Assembly: GCF_021556435.1 (NCBI RefSeq)
Contig: NZ_JAKGCU010000001.1
Location: 620,001-684,000, forward strand
Length of the DNA stretch: 64,000 nt
Origin: Gordonia tangerina
GTDB lineage: Bacteria; Actinomycetota; Actinomycetes; Mycobacteriales; Mycobacteriaceae
Direction: 5' to 3'
Position 1 is the stretch's first letter. Each line of letters begins with the position of its first letter. Below are positions 1 to 8,018 of this stretch, one piece after another. The translations under genes were made by a program, and so were the position numbers. The notes beneath the pieces were generated by a model, which was not told the origin of the DNA, searched no databases, and saw only the letters and a list, made by a program, of their open reading frames with translations.

Positions 1-599
1 AACAGCGCGTGGCGGCCGGCGGTACGCCGCACCAGCCACAGGATGAGCGGAAAGAGTAGGTACACCTGCAGCATTACGAACAGGAAGTACATCTGGAAGC
101 CCGACAGCCCCCAGGCCGCGAGCTCGGCGAACTCGCGGAGACCGCCGATCGGGTCGGCGGCCAGCTCGCCGATTCGGCCGCGCGCCCACACCTGCTGCAC
201 CAACCAGTAGATGGCCGACCAGATGAGGTACGGGAAGATCACCAACTTGATGCGGCGCCGCCAGAACGTCGTGGTTTGGAAGTCGGCCTTGTCGTAGTTC
301 TGATACATCAACACGAAACCGGTGAGGGCGAAGAACGTGTTGCGGGTGAAGTGCAGCAGCAACGAGGTGGTGTTGACCGGCAGGTTGTTGAATTCGTCGG
401 TGGTCTGGGTCAGGCAATGCACAAAGATGACCAGCGAGAATGTGGTCGCGCGGATGAGATCGAGATGGTGGAGGTAGGCACGTTTGCCGACCCGGTGGAT
501 TGTCGCGGCGGCCCTTGCCGCGCTGGTGTCAGTGGGAGCGGACTCACCGCCGGTGGACGTGGAGTCCCCGTCGTCGTGCCGTGGTGTGTAGGTCGTCAT
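1..599 (-). CDS. Acyltransferase 3 family membrane protein (partial, C-terminus outside window)
   Basis: The ATG at 599 opens a frame with no stop down to base 1, so only the first ~199 residues are present. After a ~30-residue Ser/Thr/Ala-rich tail it reads LHHLDLIRATTFSLVIFVHC, then LLHFTRNTFFALTGFVLMY and FPYLIWSAIYWL. This is the usual start of acyltransferase 3 (OafA-like) enzymes, with the catalytic His in TM1 and an R/K-rich loop after TM3. Such enzymes move acyl groups onto cell-surface glycans or lipids at the inner membrane. It lies in the same direction as the next acyltransferase (150-base gap), so a surface-modification pair is plausible. The acceptor is unknown. Confidence 0.8.
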   Translation of the reverse strand, partial: MTTYTPRHDDGDSTSTGGESAPTDTSAARAAATIHRVGKRAYLHHLDLIRATTFSLVIFVHCLTQTTDEFNNLPVNTTSLLLHFTRNTFFALTGFVLMYQNYDKADFQTTTFWRRRIKLVIFPYLIWSAIYWLVQQVWARGRIGELAADPIGGLREFAELAAWGLSGFQMYFLFVMLQVYLLFPLILWLVRRTAGRHAL

Positions 600-748
600 G
601 CGTGTGCCAGGGCCCCAAAACCGTTCGATGGCCGATCCGCCGTGGCGCGGATCGCGTCGCTCAAGTTAGCAACCCGACCTGGGTGCAGGCTGAGGCGTCG
701 TCGCCGGCCATCCCGCGGGCTGCATCCCATTGTCGGTGGTGTCGCGTG

Positions 749-2884
749 TCACCACCACTGCAGCGCCGGGCCGAGGTCGGCGTCGAGCGCGGGGACGAGA
801 CTGCGCACGAATGTCGCCGACAGGTGGTGATAGTCATGCCAGAGCAGGATGTTGCCGACCACCGCCGGACAGTAGGTGGGGTCGCACATGGCGTCGGTGT
901 AGTCGAGGAAACTCATGTTCGGGTAGTCGGCCGCGATCGCCTGGGCCGGGTCGGTGGGGGCGAGCGCCACTTCGCGCGCAACCCCGCACACCTCGGGTTT
1001 CTTGCCTTCGGCCAGACATTCCGGTGGTGTCAGCTTGCCGTGCGCCCATGGGTTGTCGCGCACGGCGACTACCCGCTGACCGCGGTCGCGGAACTCGGCG
1101 AAGATGTCCTTGTAGTCCTGCGGGACGAAGTCGCCGCGAGCCCCCTTGCCCTCCACCGGGCGGGTCGAGTTGGTGAACACCACGTCCGGTTTGTCGACGG
1201 CAAGGCGGTCCATCACGCGCCGCGACCAGTCGTTGCACTGGTAGTACTTCTGGCCGAACCAGATGAAGACGTGGCTGGTGGTGAGCGCGCAACCTACCTT
1301 GAGGTAGGTCGTCACCTTGAAGCCGCGTTGTTTGCCGACGGCGTCGAGCGCGGTGATCCAGTACTCGGCGTGTGAACCGCCGACGAGGGCGACGGTTCGG
1401 GTCGCGTTGGGGTCGCCGTAGACGCCGACCTTGATCGACGGGTCCTTCCATCCGGAAATCACCGAGTCGTAGGAGGTGATCGGCCAGTCTTTGTCGACGA
1501 CCTCGGGGCTGGGCTGCGGATCGACCTTCGGCACCGCCGCGCCGTCGAGGAAGGCCCGGGCACCCGGGTAGAGCCGCGGGTCGAGGTTCTCGGTGTTGAC
1601 CGTCGCGTTGGCCGCGTCGCGCTGCCAGACGACGGCGGTGGTGCCGGCGATCACGGTGGCGATGACGATCAGCGCGACCAGGCCGCGTCGGACGCCTCGG
1701 GAAATGCCGCTGGTGCGACCGGCCCGCAGCGGCGCTTCGATGAAACGGGTGGTGGCCCACGCCAGCACCACCGATACCGCGAGGATGCCGGTTCCCTCGA
1801 GCCAGTTCACGTCGTCCTGGTAACGCCAGCTCAAGTAGAAGATCAGCAGCGGCCAATGCCACAGGTAGAGGGCGTAGGCGATGGAGCCGAGCCACACCAG
1901 ACGGGGGTGGGCCAGGCCGCGGCTGACCGCCCCCGGCGCCGAGGTCGCATCCGGCAACGTGGTCGCCGAACCGGTCCAGATCAGCAGCAGGGTGGCGCCC
2001 ACCGGCACCAGTGCCATCGCGCCGGGATAGGCCTGCACGCCGGAGATCCACCAGCCGCAGGTGACGATCAGCCCCAGCGCGATGATGCCGAGCGCGTTGC
2101 GCAGCCACCCCGGCATCCGTACCCGCGGTATCCACACGGCGAGCAGGCCGCCGGCAAGGGGCTCCCACAGTCGGGCGACGGTGTCGTAGTAGTTGAACGG
2201 TTGGTTGATGCCGTGCCGGTAGTTGGCCCAGGCGAAGGACACCAGCGCCACGGCCAGCAGCGACCCGCCCACGACGGCTCGGATGGCCGTCGGGTTGGCG
2301 AATACGGTGAATCGGCGCGACAACGCCCGCAGCACCCCACCCAAGGCGAGTGCGCTCAGCAGCGTCAGTAGGAAGAACTGTCCCTGCATCGACATCGACC
2401 ACAGGTGCTGCAATGGGCTGATCGCCGAATCGGCGGCCTGATAGTCCTGCGAATCGAACGCAAGATGCCAGTTCTGGTAGTACAGCGCGCTGGCCTGGAT
2501 CTCTGAACCCAGCGGACCCCACCGGGTCTTCGGCATGATCAGCGCGATCATCGCGGTTACGAAGACCAACACCACCAGCAGCGCCGGCAGGAGTCGGCGC
2601 ACCAGCCGCCACAACCGCGGCCACGGGTCGATCGCGCGGCGCCACGACACCGTCGCCGGCTGGGTGGCCACCACGTGTTTGAGCAGTGATGCGACAAAGA
2701 AGTAGCCCGACAGGGTCAGGAACACGTCGACGCCGCCGGACACGCGGCCGAACCACACGTGGAAGATGGCCACCAACGCGATCGCCACACCGCGCAGGCC
2801 GTCGAGGTCATGCCGATATCCCGAGGTGTTGCCGGTGGCGGCATCCTCGTTGGGGGTCCGGGTAGGGGTGACGGCCGTGCTCAC
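749..2884 (-). CDS. Acyltransferase 3 / SGNH-domain O-acetyltransferase (OafA/YrhL type)
   Basis: A two-domain membrane acyltransferase of 711 residues. The N-terminal half has about ten membrane segments and opens with RHDLDGLRGVAIALVAIFHV and VDVFLTLSGYF, the acyltransferase-3 signature. The C-terminal ~250 residues are an extracytoplasmic SGNH hydrolase-like domain with GGSHAEYW (block I) and a late DYHHLS (block V Asp/His). Known members O-acetylate peptidoglycan, arabinogalactan or other surface sugars. I chose GTG at 2884 (VSTAVTPTRT...). The frame runs open to 2986, but that extension is Pro/Arg-rich and no homologue feature is visible in it. No clear Shine-Dalgarno precedes 2884, so the start is uncertain. 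Confidence 0.85.
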   Translation of the reverse strand: MSTAVTPTRTPNEDAATGNTSGYRHDLDGLRGVAIALVAIFHVWFGRVSGGVDVFLTLSGYFFVASLLKHVVATQPATVSWRRAIDPWPRLWRLVRRLLPALLVVLVFVTAMIALIMPKTRWGPLGSEIQASALYYQNWHLAFDSQDYQAADSAISPLQHLWSMSMQGQFFLLTLLSALALGGVLRALSRRFTVFANPTAIRAVVGGSLLAVALVSFAWANYRHGINQPFNYYDTVARLWEPLAGGLLAVWIPRVRMPGWLRNALGIIALGLIVTCGWWISGVQAYPGAMALVPVGATLLLIWTGSATTLPDATSAPGAVSRGLAHPRLVWLGSIAYALYLWHWPLLIFYLSWRYQDDVNWLEGTGILAVSVVLAWATTRFIEAPLRAGRTSGISRGVRRGLVALIVIATVIAGTTAVVWQRDAANATVNTENLDPRLYPGARAFLDGAAVPKVDPQPSPEVVDKDWPITSYDSVISGWKDPSIKVGVYGDPNATRTVALVGGSHAEYWITALDAVGKQRGFKVTTYLKVGCALTTSHVFIWFGQKYYQCNDWSRRVMDRLAVDKPDVVFTNSTRPVEGKGARGDFVPQDYKDIFAEFRDRGQRVVAVRDNPWAHGKLTPPECLAEGKKPEVCGVAREVALAPTDPAQAIAADYPNMSFLDYTDAMCDPTYCPAVVGNILLWHDYHHLSATFVRSLVPALDADLGPALQWW

Positions 2885-3088
2885 AGCCAGGGATGTTACG
2901 GGGCGCGGCCGCCAGAACCCGCATTTGGCGGCGACACTCCCGGGCTGTTGTGGGTGGTCAGCGGCGTCATTCGCGACCAACCTCACAAACCGGTCACACC
3001 CCGGAGGGCTTCGCCTATGCGCAACGTTTCGTCGGTGCCGTCGACGGGGACTCTGGGCTCATCTGATTCCGACAGCAAGGGGCCTGAC

Positions 3089-3304
3089 ATGACCGACCCG
3101 GAATCGACCAACGGCGGGGGCGTCCCGGAGGGTCACGAGGAGCAGCCGGACCCGCGTTCGGCCCGCGAGACCGTGGACCGACTCGAGGAGGAAGTGGTCA
3201 ATCCGCCCACCGAGGAGACGACCGTCGACCCCGAGGCCGCCACCGATTCCGAGACCGGTGACCCGGACAGTCCCGAGGCCGGCGATGCCGAGCCGCCGGA
3301 CTGA
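3089..3304 (+). CDS. Small acidic hypothetical protein (71 aa)
   Basis: Starts MTDPESTNGG and is very rich in Asp, Glu, Pro and Thr, with one short amphipathic stretch ARETVDRLEEEVVNPP. It has no membrane segment or cysteine and is probably disordered and cytoplasmic. Codon third positions are G/C-rich as in the neighbours. An alternative ATG at 3017 has the better ribosome site (GGAGGG, 8 bases upstream) and would add 24 Ser-rich residues; I kept the shorter start because the acidic body begins there. A strong hairpin follows immediately. Function not recognised. Confidence 0.5.
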   Translation: MTDPESTNGGGVPEGHEEQPDPRSARETVDRLEEEVVNPPTEETTVDPEAATDSETGDPDSPEAGDAEPPD

Positions 3305-3316
3305 TCATCGGTCTGG

Positions 3317-3357
3317 AGTGAGGTGAACGTGTCGGATTTCGACACGTTCACCTCACT
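3317..3357. terminator. 18-bp perfect inverted repeat, terminator-like
   Basis: Arms AGTGAGGTGAACGTGTCG and its exact complement are separated by GATTT. There is no T-tract, as is common in actinobacterial intrinsic terminators. It lies 13 bases after the stop of the small acidic gene and 75 before the next gene. Confidence 0.6.
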
Positions 3358-3392
3358 GTCCGATGTGGACGCCCGGCACCGCCGGTAGAGCA

Positions 3393-3418
3393 TGTATCGA
3401 AAGCGCGTCTGGTGGGTA
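3393..3418 (+). promoter_or_regulatory. Possible SigF promoter of the 354-aa membrane protein
   Basis: TGTAT, 16 bases, GGGTA, only 14 bases before the ATG at 3433. The mycobacterial SigF consensus is GTTT (GGWWT), N15-17, GGGTA. The -10 matches exactly and the -35 has one deviation. The transcript would have a leader of under 10 bases. Confidence 0.4.
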
Positions 3419-3432
3419 CGCTCGCCCGCGAT

Positions 3433-4497
3433 ATGGACAAAGCACCCACACCACGACGCCCCGACGGACTGCGCATCGTGACCGAACCCGGCTTGCCTGC
3501 GGCCCTTGTCGACCACGCCGATCTGCGTATTCATCAAATCCTCGAGGACAGCGCCGTCACCTACCGCGAGTTCGCGGTCACCGAGCAGACATCTCTGCAC
3601 ATGTCGCCGCAGGGTGACCTCGATTCGGGCTGGGCCGGAGAAGCAGCAGGTGAATCCGATGCGGTGATCTTCGTGACCGAACTGCCGCGCGCGCAAGGGC
3701 GCGATGTGGTGGTCGTCGAGCTCGACCACACGCGGTCGGCGGCGGTGATCTGTACGCCGGCACTGGGCCTGTTGCCGTCGCGCGCCTTTGTCGCGTGCAT
3801 TGAGGCGGTCCTCGCAAGGCTGGCCGGTGGACCGCGTGACGCTACCGGGCCGGTGGGTGGTCGCTGGCGCAGCGAGGACAACGGGGACACGGAGCTGTTG
3901 ATCGCCCGCGGTATCTCGAGCCGGGTGCGGTTGATCTGCGGAATGATCCGCGGAAATCGACCCTGGCGGATGATTCCCACCCTGACCGGGATGACCGCAG
4001 CAGCAGCCGCGACGGCGTCATTCGGCGTCTTCTTCTCGTCGATCTGGTCGATGGCCAACGCGCTGAGCCCGGTACGTCTGAGCCTGATCAGCGTGCTGTC
4101 GATCGCCATGGCGTCGGTCTGGCTGATCGTCAACAATCGGCTCTGGGAAACCGCCGGGGTGATGCCCAGGTGGCGGCGTGTGCTGTACAACACCGCGACC
4201 ATCGGGACGGTCGGATTCAGCGCCATGGTGCTCTACGTCGGATTGTTCGGCGCGACGCTCGTCGCCGCATTGGTGGTGATCGAGTCGGATTTCATGGGCC
4301 AGACGCTCGGGCAAGACGTCGGAATCCGCGAATACGCTTATCTGGCGTGGTTGGCGACATCGATGGGTATGGTCGCCGGCGGATTGGGGTCCAGTACGGA
4401 TAGCTATGACGACGTCCTGCGGGCCACCTACGGGCATCGTGAGCGCATCCGTCGTCAGCGCGCCGACGAACGGGAGCGACGCCGAGAGGAGTCGTGA
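3433..4497 (+). CDS. Conserved hypothetical four-TM membrane protein
   Basis: 354 residues. The N-terminal ~185 residues form a soluble alpha/beta region with many acidic patches. The C-terminal half has about four hydrophobic helices (around residues 190-210, 215-237, 250-285 and 300-320) and ends in a highly charged tail RERIRRQRADERERRREES. I do not recognise a named family; similar membrane proteins of unknown function occur in mycolic-acid actinomycetes. ATG at 3433 was chosen over an upstream GTG (3412) because a SigF-like -10 element overlaps the upstream codons. Position just ahead of rsbW/sigF suggests a stress role, by inference only. Confidence 0.7.
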   Translation: MDKAPTPRRPDGLRIVTEPGLPAALVDHADLRIHQILEDSAVTYREFAVTEQTSLHMSPQGDLDSGWAGEAAGESDAVIFVTELPRAQGRDVVVVELDHTRSAAVICTPALGLLPSRAFVACIEAVLARLAGGPRDATGPVGGRWRSEDNGDTELLIARGISSRVRLICGMIRGNRPWRMIPTLTGMTAAAAATASFGVFFSSIWSMANALSPVRLSLISVLSIAMASVWLIVNNRLWETAGVMPRWRRVLYNTATIGTVGFSAMVLYVGLFGATLVAALVVIESDFMGQTLGQDVGIREYAYLAWLATSMGMVAGGLGSSTDSYDDVLRATYGHRERIRRQRADERERRREES

Positions 4498-4535
4498 CGC
4501 CCTCGGGTGGTGACCCGCGGTACGCGCGCGGTTGA

Positions 4536-4561
4536 GGTTTTGGTTCCGCCGCCGAGGGGTA
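4536..4561 (+). promoter_or_regulatory. SigF-type promoter of rsbW
   Basis: GGTTT, exactly 16 bases, GGGTA, 60 bases upstream of the GTG start at 4621. This is a full match to the SigF consensus and implies that SigF drives its own anti-sigma factor. A 12-base direct repeat CGAGGGGTAACA (ending in the -10 and again at 4568-4579) follows. Confidence 0.8.
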
Positions 4562-4620
4562 ACAGTCGAGGGGTAACAATGGTTCGATTGCACCGAGACC
4601 GTCGTTTGAGGAGATTTCCA

Positions 4621-5061
4621 GTGGCCGACTTCGGAGGGATCACCGACGAGCACTCTGTGATCGACGTGATCACGGAGGCTGCTGCAGCCCCGGTGAAACT
4701 GTCGGTCGCCGCCGATGCCGATCGCTTGACTATCGTGCGGTCGGTGGTGGAACGGACCCTCTTCGTCGACGACTGGAACGTCGACGACGTGGCCGATGTG
4801 AAACTCGGCGTCGACGAGATCTGTTCGCAGCTGATCGCGGCCGCAGAACCCGGCAGCTGCATCGAGGTAGCGGTCGCGGCCGGCCCAGTCGGAGCGATTG
4901 TTCAGATCGACGGCTGGCCGGAGGGTGATTTCGAGGTCGACACCAACGGATTCGGTTGGCGCGTGGTGGAAACGGTCACCGACGCCCAATCCGTCGCTTA
5001 TGTGGGGGACGGGCGTCGGCGTCAGGTCGTGGTGCGGGTGGCCAAGAGTCGTACGCCCTGA
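4621..5061 (+). CDS. rsbW: Anti-sigma F factor, RsbW/UsfX-like HATPase
   Basis: 146 residues. GTG 4621 is preceded by GAGGAG (8-base spacing), which decides it against the longer frame from 4507. The fold is the small GHKL/HATPase_c of anti-sigma factors: an N-box helix VKLGVDEICSQLI (the canonical Asn is Ser, as in mycobacterial RsbW proteins) and the late GFGWRVVETVTD helix. RsbW-type proteins bind and inhibit SigF/SigB and are released when an unphosphorylated STAS protein binds them. Here it is convergent with a STAS gene and 0.7 kb from sigF, which is the classical partner set but not the usual tight rsbW-sigF operon. Confidence 0.85.
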   Translation: MADFGGITDEHSVIDVITEAAAAPVKLSVAADADRLTIVRSVVERTLFVDDWNVDDVADVKLGVDEICSQLIAAAEPGSCIEVAVAAGPVGAIVQIDGWPEGDFEVDTNGFGWRVVETVTDAQSVAYVGDGRRRQVVVRVAKSRTP

Positions 5062-5065
5062 CCAC

Positions 5066-5105
5066 TGATCCGACCAACTTGGCCGACGCCGGGTTGGTCG
5101 GATCA
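5066..5105. terminator. Bidirectional terminator between rsbW and STAS gene
   Basis: Perfect 13-bp arms TGATCCGACCAAC / GTTGGTCGGATCA around a 14-base GC-rich loop, located exactly between two convergent stop codons. Confidence 0.75.
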
Positions 5106-5117
5106 ATGATCGGGTGT

Positions 5118-5519
5118 CTACGCGCTCAGCGCGTTGCCCGCATCCTCCATTGTTTCGTACACGGCGATGAAATCGGTCAGTCCGCACGCCTCGAGCGGAC
5201 GCGCAACCACGCGTGGGCACACCATGGCCACCGGGATGTGCAGATCAGCTGCATCAGAGGCGAAACGCGCCAAGACCGGAAGGCCCGAGGCGCCGAAGAA
5301 ACCGATTCCGGTCATGTCGAGCACCACGCATTCGGGGTCTCGGCTGATCACCCGGTCCAACGCTGCCGCGAAGTCGGCGGCGCTGTCCATGTCGATCTCA
5401 CCGGAGAAGCGTTGCACACAAAAGGAATTGTCTGCCCGCAGGCCGGCGGTTGAAGTGCGGTGACGCGACTCTGCGGCGGTGTGCGACGGCTGGAAGGTGG
5501 TTTGAGTGTCGAGGTTCAT
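5118..5519 (-). CDS. STAS-domain anti-sigma factor antagonist
   Basis: 133 residues from ATG 5519. The STAS fold is clear from residue ~35: FCVQRFSGEIDMDSAADFAAAL (beta1-beta2-alpha1), ECVVLDMTGIGFFGASGLPVL (beta3 and the phospho-acceptor helix, with Ser in GASGL), then VARPLEACGLTDFIAVYETMEDA. In partner switching the unphosphorylated Ser form captures RsbW and frees SigF; kinase activity of RsbW on this Ser resets it. The frame stays open to 5819 but would run antisense over the sigF start, so the upstream part is rejected. It is divergent from sigF and convergent with rsbW. Confidence 0.85.
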   Translation of the reverse strand: MNLDTQTTFQPSHTAAESRHRTSTAGLRADNSFCVQRFSGEIDMDSAADFAAALDRVISRDPECVVLDMTGIGFFGASGLPVLARFASDAADLHIPVAMVCPRVVARPLEACGLTDFIAVYETMEDAGNALSA

Positions 5520-5642
5520 CGAGCACGCCCGTTCATATCGGGATGAGCGCGAGCGACCCGGCATCGACAAGGTCGTTCGCCTGCAGCTTTTCACTGAACC
5601 GCTTCGTCTACCGTACGGCGACGACGTCTGCGCAGCAACCCG

Positions 5643-5668
5643 TGTTTCCAAACGGTTCGCGCGGGGTA
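5643..5668 (+). promoter_or_regulatory. SigF-type autoregulatory promoter of sigF
   Basis: TGTTT, 16 bases, GGGTA, about 69 bases before the TTG start of sigF. It matches GTTT-N16-GGGTA and predicts positive autoregulation. Confidence 0.7.
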
Positions 5669-5736
5669 GTCGATAGTGTCTCAATCGTCGATACGCCACA
5701 GTCGACACCCAACGCCACGCAGATCGGAGGGCTCGC

Positions 5737-6669
5737 TTGCAGTCGTCGCCATCGGCCGAACAGGGGTCGGCCGTGCACTCGGAATCGGAAGGTGATTCCG
5801 CGTCCGAGACCGTCGGCAACGCACTCGACGACAGTTCATCTGCGCCCCGTCGGAGCTCGACAAACGACGATTACGCCGATGTGCCGGGATCTTTGCAGCG
5901 CATGCACGAGCAGTCCGATGACGAGCAGCGGGCAGCGCTGCGCGCGCAGATCGTCGAGCGATGTCTGCCCCTGGCCGAGCACGTCGCCCGTCGCTTCAGT
6001 GACCGCGGCGAAGCGTTCGAGGACCTGTTGCAGGTGGCGCGTGTAGGTGTGGTCAACGCCGTGGATCGGTTCGATGCGGATCGGGGCAACAGCTTCCTGT
6101 CTTTCGCCGTGCCCACGGTGATGGGTGAGGTTCGGCGGCACTTCCGCGACACCATGTGGTCGATGCGGGTGCCGCGACGGGCCAAGGAGACGTCGCTGCG
6201 CATAGGGCGGGCGAGCGACGAACTCGTACAGCAACTGGGTCGGTCGCCGCGGCCGACAGAACTGGCTGCGCATCTGGACATGCCGGTCGATGAGGTCATC
6301 GACGGGCTGATGGCGCGCTCGGCCTACAACGCCATGTCCATCGACGCCGAGCCGGAGGGCGACGACGACAGTCGTTCCATCCGGGACACACTGGGTGAGG
6401 AGGACGAGCGCTTCGACCAGGTGGAAGAGTTCGTGATGCTGCGCCCGGCGCTGGAGAAGCTACCGGAGCGGGAGCGAGAGATACTGTCGCTGCGGTTCTT
6501 TCACTCCATGTCCCAAAGTGAGATCGCTGCCAAGGTGGGGATCTCCCAGATGCATGTGTCGCGGTTGCTTTCGCGCACGTTGACCCAACTGCGCGCGGAG
6601 ATGGCGCCGAAGGGCGCCGCGGCGGGCCCCGATGGCGAGGCAGCCGCCGCGGCAGCGACCGAGGCGTGA
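5737..6669 (+). CDS. sigF: RNA polymerase sigma factor SigF/SigB family
   Basis: 310 residues, a group 3 (SigB/SigF) sigma factor for general stress. TTG 5737 is set by GGAGG at 5726-5730. An acidic, Ser-rich N-terminal ~65 residues precede region 2 (RFSDRGEAFEDLLQVARVGV, VDRFDADRGNSFLSFAVPTV for promoter melting), region 3 (LGRSPRPTELAAHLDMPVDEV) and region 4 (LPEREREILSLRFFHSMSQ, then the HTH IAAKVGISQMHVSRLLSR). The C-terminal Ala-rich tail is probably unstructured. RsbW and STAS partners are adjacent and its own promoter looks SigF-dependent. Confidence 0.93.
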   Translation: MQSSPSAEQGSAVHSESEGDSASETVGNALDDSSSAPRRSSTNDDYADVPGSLQRMHEQSDDEQRAALRAQIVERCLPLAEHVARRFSDRGEAFEDLLQVARVGVVNAVDRFDADRGNSFLSFAVPTVMGEVRRHFRDTMWSMRVPRRAKETSLRIGRASDELVQQLGRSPRPTELAAHLDMPVDEVIDGLMARSAYNAMSIDAEPEGDDDSRSIRDTLGEEDERFDQVEEFVMLRPALEKLPEREREILSLRFFHSMSQSEIAAKVGISQMHVSRLLSRTLTQLRAEMAPKGAAAGPDGEAAAAAATEA

Positions 6670-6692
6670 GCCGACGATCTCTCCGGGGACGA

Positions 6693-7871
6693 TCAGGGCT
6701 TCAGGATCACCTTGACCGCTCCATCGGCCTTGCGCTGGAAGATGTCGTAGGCATGCGGCGCATCCTCCAACGGCAACTCGTGTGACGCAAAGGAATCCAC
6801 CCCCAGTGGATCGTCGTCGCCGAGCAACGGCATGATGGACGGCACCCACTTCTTCACGTTCGCCTGGCCCATCCGGATCTGTATCTGCTTGTCGAACAAC
6901 GTCATCAGCGGTAGTGGGTCGGCCGTGCCACCGTACACGCCGATCAGCGACAATGTCCCACCGCGACGGACGATGTCGATCGCGGAGTAGAGCGCGGACA
7001 GCCGGTCGAGGCCGGCATGCTGCATCAGCGGTTCGGCAACGGCGTCGGGCATGGCGCCGACGATCCGCTGCATCATCTTGTTGACCGGCGAACCGTGGGC
7101 TTCCATGCCGACCGCGTCGATGACGGCATCGGTGCCGCGCCCCTGGGTGCGCTCGCGGATCTCGCTGCCGAGGTCGTCGACCCGATCGAGGTCGATCGTA
7201 GTGATGCCACGAGATTCGGCCCGTGCCAACCGTTCCGGTACTCGATCGACACCGAACACCTGTGCTCCGCGGTGCTGGGCGATACGCGCGGCCATGTCCC
7301 CGATCGGCCCGAGGCCGAGGACGGTGACCGACCCACCCGGCGGGATGTCGGCGTACTCGACTGCCTGCCAGGCGGTGGGCAGCACATCCGACAGGTAGAC
7401 GTAGCGCGAATCGGGGGCATCGCCGGGCACCTTGATATGGGTGAACTGCGCCTGAGGTACCCGAAGATACTCCGCCTGACCACCAGGCACGGATCCGTAG
7501 AGCTCCGAGTAGCCGAACAGGGCCGCGCCGCTGCCCTGTTCACGCACCTGCGTCGTCTCGCACTGGGTGTACAGGTCCTGAGAGCACATATAGCAACTGC
7601 CACAGGAAATCTGGAATGGGATCACCACCCGGTCGCCGACGCTCAGATCGCCGACATCGCTGCCGACTTCCTCCACGATGCCCATGGGTTCGTGGCCGAG
7701 AATGTCGCCGGGATTCATGAACGCGCCCAGGACCTCGTAGAGATGGAGATCGGAGCCGCAGATATTGGTCGAGCTCACCTTGATGATGGCATCGGAGGGT
7801 TCCTCGATCTTCGGATCGGGAACGGTGTCCACACTGACATTTCGCTTGCCCTGCCATGTGACTGCGCGCAT
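6693..7871 (-). CDS. Zinc-dependent alcohol dehydrogenase, glutathione-independent formaldehyde dehydrogenase-like
   Basis: 392-residue medium-chain dehydrogenase. ATG 7871 has ACAGGAG 8 bases upstream. Catalytic zinc ligands Cys38 (NICGSDLH) and His60-Glu61 (LGHEPMG) are present, as is the structural zinc lobe Cys90/93/96/104. The Rossmann motif GLGPIGDMAARIAQHRGAQV binds NAD(P). The length and the insert after the cofactor domain (PVNKMMQRIVGAMPDAVAEPL) are typical of the FdhA-like branch, which oxidises aldehydes or alcohols without glutathione. Divergent from an SDR gene with SigF-like promoters on both sides of the intergenic region. Exact substrate unknown. Confidence 0.85.
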   Translation of the reverse strand: MRAVTWQGKRNVSVDTVPDPKIEEPSDAIIKVSSTNICGSDLHLYEVLGAFMNPGDILGHEPMGIVEEVGSDVGDLSVGDRVVIPFQISCGSCYMCSQDLYTQCETTQVREQGSGAALFGYSELYGSVPGGQAEYLRVPQAQFTHIKVPGDAPDSRYVYLSDVLPTAWQAVEYADIPPGGSVTVLGLGPIGDMAARIAQHRGAQVFGVDRVPERLARAESRGITTIDLDRVDDLGSEIRERTQGRGTDAVIDAVGMEAHGSPVNKMMQRIVGAMPDAVAEPLMQHAGLDRLSALYSAIDIVRRGGTLSLIGVYGGTADPLPLMTLFDKQIQIRMGQANVKKWVPSIMPLLGDDDPLGVDSFASHELPLEDAPHAYDIFQRKADGAVKVILKP

Positions 7872-7933
7872 CGCGTCACTCCTGTCTCCGGTCCGCGCTG
7901 CGGAGCCCGGTCGATGTCGGTTCGTGGTGAGAG

Positions 7934-7959
7934 TGCCCACCAGATGGTGGGGGCAAACA
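7934..7959 (-). promoter_or_regulatory. Probable SigF-like promoter of the zinc dehydrogenase
   Basis: On the minus strand TGTTT, 16 bases, GGGCA, about 62 bases before the ATG at 7871. The -10 deviates from GGGTA by one base. Confidence 0.45.
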
Positions 7960-7981
7960 CTTCTCGGTCACGTGTCGCAAC

Positions 7982-8007
7982 GGTTTGTGCCCGCCGCGGC
8001 GCGGGTA
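7982..8007 (+). promoter_or_regulatory. SigF-type promoter of the SDR gene at 8019
   Basis: GGTTT, 16 bases, GGGTA, a full consensus match. The predicted start of transcription is only a few bases before GTG 8019, so the mRNA would be nearly leaderless. Confidence 0.8.
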
Positions 8008-8018
8008 AGCGTTGAAGC

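Noticed and set aside
5520..5819. N-terminal extension of the STAS protein
   Set aside because: Would overlap the sigF promoter and start on the opposite strand and has no similarity to STAS proteins.
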